From Actinopolyspora halophila DSM 43834 (lineage in GTDB: Bacteria; Actinomycetota; Actinomycetes; Mycobacteriales; Pseudonocardiaceae), in NCBI RefSeq assembly GCF_000371785.1, contig NZ_AQUI01000002.1:4575352-4639351 (forward strand): a DNA stretch of 64,000 bases, read 5' to 3'. The notes under the pieces were generated by a model. That model was not told the origin of the DNA. It ran no database searches and worked only from the letters and a program-made list of their open reading frames with translations. The translations under genes and the position numbers were made by a program. Below, piece by piece: positions 59,617 to 64,000 of the stretch; the first letter of the stretch is position 1; every line of letters begins with the position of its first letter.

Positions 59617-59628
59617 GCCAAGACCCTA
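59617..59628 (-). promoter_or_regulatory. -10 element of fbiC (leaderless)
   Basis: TAGGGT on the minus strand (59628-59623), 6 bases, then GTG 59616. Confidence 0.45.
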
Positions 59629-59784
59629 ACGCCGAACCGGGATCGGCAACACGGATCGACACGCGGCATGGATCACGCCACGCGATCAGCCCACAGCACG
59701 ATTACTCCATTGTGACCTATCGAGCGGCGCCATTCGGGCGCAAACTTCCACATTCAGTAACGTGTTGAGCCCTTGGGAGGTTCG

Positions 59785-61275
59785 GTGTCATCCAAACAAC
59801 TGGGACTGAGACCACTCAGAACGGTCGGATCAGCTCTAGCGCTGACCATGCTCGTGCCCGCGGCCGCGGCCGCGGCACCCGAAACCGCCCCGGCTGAATC
59901 GGCCCCGGCGCACTTCATCGTGGTGGGGCCCTCCGAGGGCGGGCTGGAACGAACCGCCGAGTCGGTGCGCGAGTCCGACGGGACGGTGACGCGGAGCTGG
60001 CCGGAGATAGGGGTGCTGCTGGCCGGCTCGGCCGCTCCCGAATTCGCCGCACGGGTGCGCGGGAAACCCGGAGTGCGCGCCGCGGGGGCCAGTCGCGACC
60101 TCGCCGAGAAGTTGCCGGACGAGCGGAAGACCTCCCCCGCGGACGTGGGCCGCGAGCAGGCGGTCGAGACCGTCGAGGTCCCGGACGACTCGAAGGGAGG
60201 GGACCCACTCGCGGACCAGCAGTGGGACATGCGCATGATCGGCGCTCCCGAGGCCCACGAGGTCGGACGAGGCTCCGGGGCCACGGTCGGCGTCCTGGAC
60301 TCCGGGATCGACCCCGACCACCCCGACCTCGCCCCCAACATCGACGCCGAGCGCTCGGTCGGCTGCACCGACGACGGTGTCCCCGACCGCTCCAGGCAGG
60401 CGTGGACGCCGAGCACGAGCTACCACGGGACGCACGTGGCGGGCAGCGTGGCGGCCGCGCGCAACGACGTCGGCATCGCGGGAGTGGCCCCGGAGGCGGA
60501 CCTCGTCTCGATCAAGGTCGTCAACGACGACGGGTTCATCTACCCCTCGGCGGCCATCTGCGGTTTCATGTGGGCCGCCCAGCACGGCGTGGACGTGACC
60601 AACAGCTCCTACTTCGTCGACCCCTGGTACCTGTGGTGCGCGAACGACCCGGACCAGGCGGCGGTGGCCGAAGCCGTCCGCCGTGCGGTCGGATACGCGA
60701 GCGGTCACGACGTGGTCAACACGGTGGCGGCGGGCAACAGCGGCTGGAACCTGTCCCAGCCGATCCACGACACCAACAGCCCCAACAACGGTGGCCCCAC
60801 GCAGGACCGCTGGGCCGGGCCCGGTTGTGACGTGCTCCCCGCCGAGCTCCCCGGAACCGTGTCCGTCTCCTCCGTGGGTCCCGAGCGGAGCAAGTCCTTC
60901 TACTCGAACCACGGGATCAACTCGATCGACGTGACCGCTCCCGGCGGGGACAGCAGGCAGGACGCGGACACCCCCTCCGGCAACGGCGAGGTGCTGTCCA
61001 CACTGCCCGACGGCGAGTGGGGCTACGCGCAGGGAACCTCGATGGCCTCCCCGCACGCCGCCGGGGTGGCCGCGCTGATCCGGGCCGAGCACCCGGAGTG
61101 GAGCTCCGAGCACGTGGTCTCCGCGCTGGGCGGGCAGGCCGACACGATCCCGTGCCCGAAGCACTACGACACCGACGGCGACGGGGTCAGGGACGCGAAG
61201 TGCCAGGGCGGCAGAACCGGGGCCGGCTTCTACGGCGCCGGTCTCGTCAACGCCCCGGAGGCCGTGCGCGGCTGA
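59785..61275 (+). CDS. Secreted subtilisin-family serine protease (S8)
   Basis: A 496-residue secreted protease: signal peptide (LRTVGSALALTMLVPAAAAA), a propeptide of about 110 residues (HFIVVGPSEGGLERTAESVR), then the catalytic domain. The triad is Asp in VGVLDSGIDPDHPDL (near residue 171), His in YHGTHVAGSV (near 213) and Ser in QGTSMASPHAAG (near 418); the oxyanion Asn is in VAAGNSGWN. Four or more cysteines in the mature part suggest disulfides. The C-terminus has DTDGDGVRD, a calcium-type loop. GTG 59785 follows GGGAGG. It ends in a 16-bp hairpin. Confidence 0.94.
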   Translation: MSSKQLGLRPLRTVGSALALTMLVPAAAAAAPETAPAESAPAHFIVVGPSEGGLERTAESVRESDGTVTRSWPEIGVLLAGSAAPEFAARVRGKPGVRAAGASRDLAEKLPDERKTSPADVGREQAVETVEVPDDSKGGDPLADQQWDMRMIGAPEAHEVGRGSGATVGVLDSGIDPDHPDLAPNIDAERSVGCTDDGVPDRSRQAWTPSTSYHGTHVAGSVAAARNDVGIAGVAPEADLVSIKVVNDDGFIYPSAAICGFMWAAQHGVDVTNSSYFVDPWYLWCANDPDQAAVAEAVRRAVGYASGHDVVNTVAAGNSGWNLSQPIHDTNSPNNGGPTQDRWAGPGCDVLPAELPGTVSVSSVGPERSKSFYSNHGINSIDVTAPGGDSRQDADTPSGNGEVLSTLPDGEWGYAQGTSMASPHAAGVAALIRAEHPEWSSEHVVSALGGQADTIPCPKHYDTDGDGVRDAKCQGGRTGAGFYGAGLVNAPEAVRG

Positions 61276-61286
61276 CTCCGAGCGCT

Positions 61287-61323
61287 GGACGGTCGAGCGG
61301 TGTGGCCCACCGCTCGACCGTCC
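61287..61323 (+). terminator. Terminator after the subtilase
   Basis: GGACGGTCGAGCGGTG and CACCGCTCGACCGTCC form a perfect 16-bp stem with a 5-base loop TGGCC, 12 bases past the stop. Confidence 0.78.
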
Positions 61324-61325
61324 AC

Positions 61326-61457
61326 TCAGGAACGTGGCCCCGGCCGAACGGAGATTCCCCGAGCGGGCCCTCGGTTCGGCCGGATGCTCTTGTCCGGACA
61401 GATGCAGAAGTGCAACCCGCAGACCGGACATTTCGGCGGGGTCTTGTGCGGCAGCAT
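61326..61457 (-). CDS. Possible 43-residue cysteine-rich protein
   Basis: Begins MLPHKTPPKCPVCGLHFCIC and continues with a basic, proline-rich tail. The CPVC...CIC pattern resembles a zinc ribbon. GGAGG lies 6 bases before the ATG. In another frame just upstream the peptide RWFCRKCNPPLNEVRRPIHK also has a CxxC; whether that is a separate coupled gene could not be decided. Confidence 0.4.
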   Translation of the reverse strand: MLPHKTPPKCPVCGLHFCICPDKSIRPNRGPARGISVRPGPRS

Positions 61458-61674
61458 GCGAACGCCTCCAGAGGCAGCGACACGGTTTTGTGTATCGGAC
61501 GACGCACCTCGTTCAACGGTGGGTTGCACTTCCGACAAAACCACCGAACGGGTGAGGACGACCCCTCAATTATCACCCGTTCGGGTGGGTATGCACTCCG
61601 CAATGTGGAGTCCAGGCCATCGCGCCCCACCACGCCCGTCGCTGCCGGTGCGAGGGTTGCCGCCGGTGCGGTCT

Positions 61675-62082
61675 TCACGTCACCGGCGTGTTCTGCCCGA
61701 TCCTGATCCGCCACGCACCGTCGACCAGTTCGGCGATGATCACGAACATCGCTTCCAGGGGATCGCCGCTCCGCTCGACACCGTCCGCCTCGGAACGGGC
61801 CGTGCGCTGCCGAACGTGGACCGCGGCGAGCCCCGGTGCGAGGTACGTGACGCTCTCGACCGCGTAATCGACGCTGACGTCCTCGAGCGGCCCGCCGGGG
61901 CCGAACACGAGAGCCTGGGACCGGTACAGCGATTCCTTGCCGCGCACCAGCTTGCCGCCGAAGTTGACGAAGATCGCGTCGTTCGCGAACAGGTCGTTCA
62001 TGACCCCGGCCTCGTTCGCGTTGAACGCGTGCTCGTAGTTCTCGACGAGGTCCGCCAGGGCACGGTCGGTTTCGTTCCGCAA
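61675..62082 (-). CDS. SnoaL/NTF2-like protein (SgcJ/EcaC-type)
   Basis: A 135-residue protein with the cone-shaped NTF2-like fold (LVENYEHAFNANEAGVMNDL at residues 11-30, FANDAIFVNFGGKLVRGKES, and a C-terminal WRIRIGQNTP). The SgcJ/EcaC group includes proteins of biosynthetic clusters and many of unknown function; no cluster is present here. The TTG start at 62082 follows AGGAGG by 6 bases. Confidence 0.8.
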   Translation of the reverse strand: MRNETDRALADLVENYEHAFNANEAGVMNDLFANDAIFVNFGGKLVRGKESLYRSQALVFGPGGPLEDVSVDYAVESVTYLAPGLAAVHVRQRTARSEADGVERSGDPLEAMFVIIAELVDGAWRIRIGQNTPVT

Positions 62083-62221
62083 GGTTTCCTCCTGTCGTCG
62101 TGGACAGGAGGAAAACTGCGACTTCGAGTCAACTCGATGTCAAGGGCACCGAACCTTCGCACCGGCGAAACCACCGGCCAGGTCCGCGACCTCAGCGGCG
62201 TCCCGGAGGTACTTGCACGGA

Positions 62222-62536
62222 TCAGGCCGCGTACAACTCTGTCCGGGTCTCCAGTACGCGCTGCCGGAAGTGCGGATTCCGCAGGCCGGAGGAACTGACC
62301 ACGTCCACCGGCCTGCCCAGTATCCGCTCGAGTCCTTCCTTCAGGCCGAAGTACGTGCCGGAGTGGTCGAAATCCGGTCCTGCGTCGAACTCGACGAGAA
62401 CGTCGACATCGCTGGAGGCGGCGTCGAAGGAATCGTCGACGGCCGAACCGAAAAGATCGAGGCGACGCGCCGAGAGCGTCGAGCACAGCTCCTCGATCTC
62501 GTTCCGCTTCTCCTCGATCAGCTCGTGCACGGCCAT
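62222..62536 (-). CDS. MNT-type nucleotidyltransferase, orphan antitoxin-like
   Basis: A 104-residue minimal nucleotidyltransferase. The catalytic GS-x10-DxD motif is LFGSAVDDSFDAASSDVDVL (about residues 30-49), with a further acidic VEFDA. Such proteins are usually paired with a HEPN toxin and AMPylate or neutralise it. No HEPN gene is adjacent here. ATG 62536 has GGGAGG close upstream. It lies 47 bases downstream of the exonuclease gene on the same strand. Confidence 0.83.
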   Translation of the reverse strand: MAVHELIEEKRNEIEELCSTLSARRLDLFGSAVDDSFDAASSDVDVLVEFDAGPDFDHSGTYFGLKEGLERILGRPVDVVSSSGLRNPHFRQRVLETRTELYAA

Positions 62537-62583
62537 CACCTCCCGACCGCATCGTGCCCGAGGGATTACGCGCGCAGCACTTC

Positions 62584-63381
62584 TCACAGATCGTAGGAGA
62601 CGGTCACCGGGGCGTGGTCGCTCCAACGCTTGTCGTAGGACGGCGCGCGCTCCACCACGGCCTCGGTGGCGCAGCCGGCCAGCCCACCGGTGGCCACGTG
62701 ATAGTCGATCCGCCATCCGGAGTCGTTGTCGAAGGCCTTCCCCCGGTAGGACCACCAGGAGTACGGCCCCGGCCCCTCGGGGAACAGGCTCCGGACCACA
62801 TCGGTGTAACCCGCCTCGTCGAACACCCTGCTCAGCCAGGCCCGTTCCTCGGGCAGGAAACCGGCCGACTTGCGGTTGTTCTTCCAGTTCTTCAGGTCGA
62901 TCTCCTGGTGCGCGATGTTCCAGTCACCGCAGACCAGCACCTCCTTGCCCGCCTGCTCGGCCCGGGCACGGAGCTCGTGCAGGTACGGCAGGAACTCCTC
63001 CATGAAGCGTTCCTTCTCGTCCTGCTTCGGAGTCCCGGCCTCCCCGCTGGGCAGGTAGAGACTGCCGATGGTCACCTTGTCCAGCTCGACCTCGGCGTAT
63101 CGGCCGCTGGCGTCGAACTCCTCCGAGCCGAAGCCGATCCGGCTGGTCACCGGGGTGACGCGGCTGTAAACGGCTACTCCGCTGCGTCCCTTGTCCGCGC
63201 TCGGGGCGAGCAGGGTGTGCCACCCCTCGGGGGCACGCACCGCGTCCGAGAGCTGGTCGTACTCGGCACGCGTCTCCTGCATGCACACCACGTCGGCCCC
63301 GGTGGCGGCGAGCCACTCGACGAAGCCCTTCTTGGCCGCGGCACGCAGGCCGTTCACATTCACCGTCGAGACAGTCAGCAC
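62584..63381 (-). CDS. xthA: Exodeoxyribonuclease III / AP endonuclease
   Basis: A 265-residue EEP-superfamily DNA-repair nuclease acting at abasic sites. Motifs: STVNVNGLRAAAKKGFVEWL, the metal-binding VVCMQETRAEYDQL (Glu), CGDWNIAHQEIDL, and the C-terminal WRIDYHVAT and WSDHAPVTVSYDL (catalytic Asp-His). The GTG at 63381 was chosen: TATCCT ends 6 bases upstream, suggesting a leaderless mRNA; a 13-codon open extension exists. Confidence 0.94.
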   Translation of the reverse strand: MLTVSTVNVNGLRAAAKKGFVEWLAATGADVVCMQETRAEYDQLSDAVRAPEGWHTLLAPSADKGRSGVAVYSRVTPVTSRIGFGSEEFDASGRYAEVELDKVTIGSLYLPSGEAGTPKQDEKERFMEEFLPYLHELRARAEQAGKEVLVCGDWNIAHQEIDLKNWKNNRKSAGFLPEERAWLSRVFDEAGYTDVVRSLFPEGPGPYSWWSYRGKAFDNDSGWRIDYHVATGGLAGCATEAVVERAPSYDKRWSDHAPVTVSYDL

Positions 63382-63393
63382 GCCCCGAGGATA
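63382..63393 (-). promoter_or_regulatory. -10 element of xthA (leaderless)
   Basis: TATCCT on the minus strand (63393-63388), 6 bases, then GTG 63381. Confidence 0.4.
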
Positions 63394-63559
63394 ACCATGC
63401 CCGTCGGGCACATCGGTCATGCGCCCACCCGCCCCTCAGGAGTTGCTCGAGCGGGTGAAGATCCTCTTGTACCGCTGGTGTAGCGGACCATCATGCGCGA
63501 AGGTGATCGACTCGGATGGTCGCGAAACACCGACCTTCGAGTACACCGGAGGAACACGT

Positions 63560-64000
63560 ATGAGCCCGACCGGCCGACTTTCACGGCCCCACTTCTCCCG
63601 CGGCAGACACAACTACGGCAAGGCGGCCGGAATCGCGGTGGCCGCGCTCGTCACCGCCACCTCGCTGCCCGCGATGTCGGCGCAGGCGCAAGCACAGCCG
63701 CAGCCGGACTGTGCTCCGTGGGACCGCGAATGCCGGGTGAACCAGCACCTGGACGAGATCCGCTCCCAGCCCGAACAACTGGCCGAGTTCGCACGGGCCA
63801 TGCCCAAGGGCGGGGATCTGCACAACCACCTGTCCGGGGCGGTCTCCACGGAGTCGTTGATCCGCTACGCGGCCGAGGACGGCCGCTGCATCGACACCGA
63901 AACGCTGGCCGCCTCGAACGCTCCCTGCACCACGGGGCAGCGCCCGGCCTCCGACGCGGTGAACGATCAAGAGTTCCGCCGGGAGGTCATCGAGGCCTGG
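63560..64000 (+). CDS. Secreted adenosine deaminase-like protein, N-terminal part
   Basis: The first 147 residues of a protein running off the right edge. It has a signal peptide (KAAGIAVAALVTATSLPAMS, cleavage near AQAQA) and then AMPKGGDLHNHLSGAVSTES, the first metal-binding HxH segment of the adenosine deaminase family. Cysteines at DCAPWDREC and GRC suggest disulfides outside the cell. GGAGGA lies 6 bases before the ATG. It probably deaminates extracellular adenosine for nucleoside salvage; the catalytic residues are beyond the window. Confidence 0.85.
   Translation, partial: MSPTGRLSRPHFSRGRHNYGKAAGIAVAALVTATSLPAMSAQAQAQPQPDCAPWDRECRVNQHLDEIRSQPEQLAEFARAMPKGGDLHNHLSGAVSTESLIRYAAEDGRCIDTETLAASNAPCTTGQRPASDAVNDQEFRREVIEAW

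Overview
The window is a high-GC actinomycete chromosome segment. Supporting signs are frequent GTG and TTG starts, leaderless genes, paired resuscitation-promoting factors, an FbiC-type F420 pathway enzyme and a mycobacterial-type gene order. That order (mfd, TetR, glmU, prs, rplY, pth, then ispE, rsmA, rpfB, tatD, metG) corresponds to the Rv1007-Rv1020 block of Mycobacterium tuberculosis. Gene content (the small membrane protein SCO4848 beside a D-Ala-D-Ala carboxypeptidase, the sdh operon, the deoA/cdd pair) points to a Pseudonocardiales-like genus such as Actinopolyspora or Saccharopolyspora. The genus is inference.

Layout. 0-2 kb: a truncated XRE regulator and an anchored secreted protein. 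2-9.3 kb: mfd, a DUF4326 protein, then a lipid group (thioesterase, TetR regulator, acyl desaturase) sharing TAC-N6-GTA palindromes. 9.7-18.4 kb: tRNA-Gln(TTG), a GGDEF diguanylate cyclase, glmU, prs, an unusual Nramp-like transporter, rplY and pth. 18.4-34 kb: a 17-bp tandem repeat, a secreted protein, an ABC-F ATPase, ispE, metNIQ behind a SAM riboswitch, rsmA, a CYP152 peroxygenase with an OleT-type histidine, two Rpf proteins, tatD and metG. 34-44 kb: deoC with a two-gene split ALDH16-like pair, an SMI1/KNR4 protein, two conserved proteins of unknown function, deoA and cdd. 44-48 kb: sdhCDAB. 48-64 kb: a D-Ala-D-Ala carboxypeptidase, YihY, trpS, small and unknown proteins, a GT39/ArnT-type glycosyltransferase with a divergent glycine-rich protein, fbiC, a secreted subtilase, a SnoaL-like protein, an orphan MNT nucleotidyltransferase, an exonuclease III and the start of a secreted adenosine deaminase.

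Functional links. Pyrimidine deoxynucleosides would be handled by cdd and deoA, deoxyribose phosphate by deoC, and the released acetaldehyde possibly by the coupled ALDH pair; a secreted adenosine deaminase starts at the right edge. The desaturase, thioesterase and TetR form a probable fatty-acid regulon. Methionine uptake is controlled by SAM. Cell-wall genes (glmU, Rpf pair, carboxypeptidase, GT39) are scattered through the window.

Non-coding structure is rich. There are several long perfect inverted repeats at gene ends without U-tracts, a dispersed intergenic repeat family with at least four good copies, and a recurrent -10 hexamer placed 6-7 bases before start codons, implying leaderless mRNAs.
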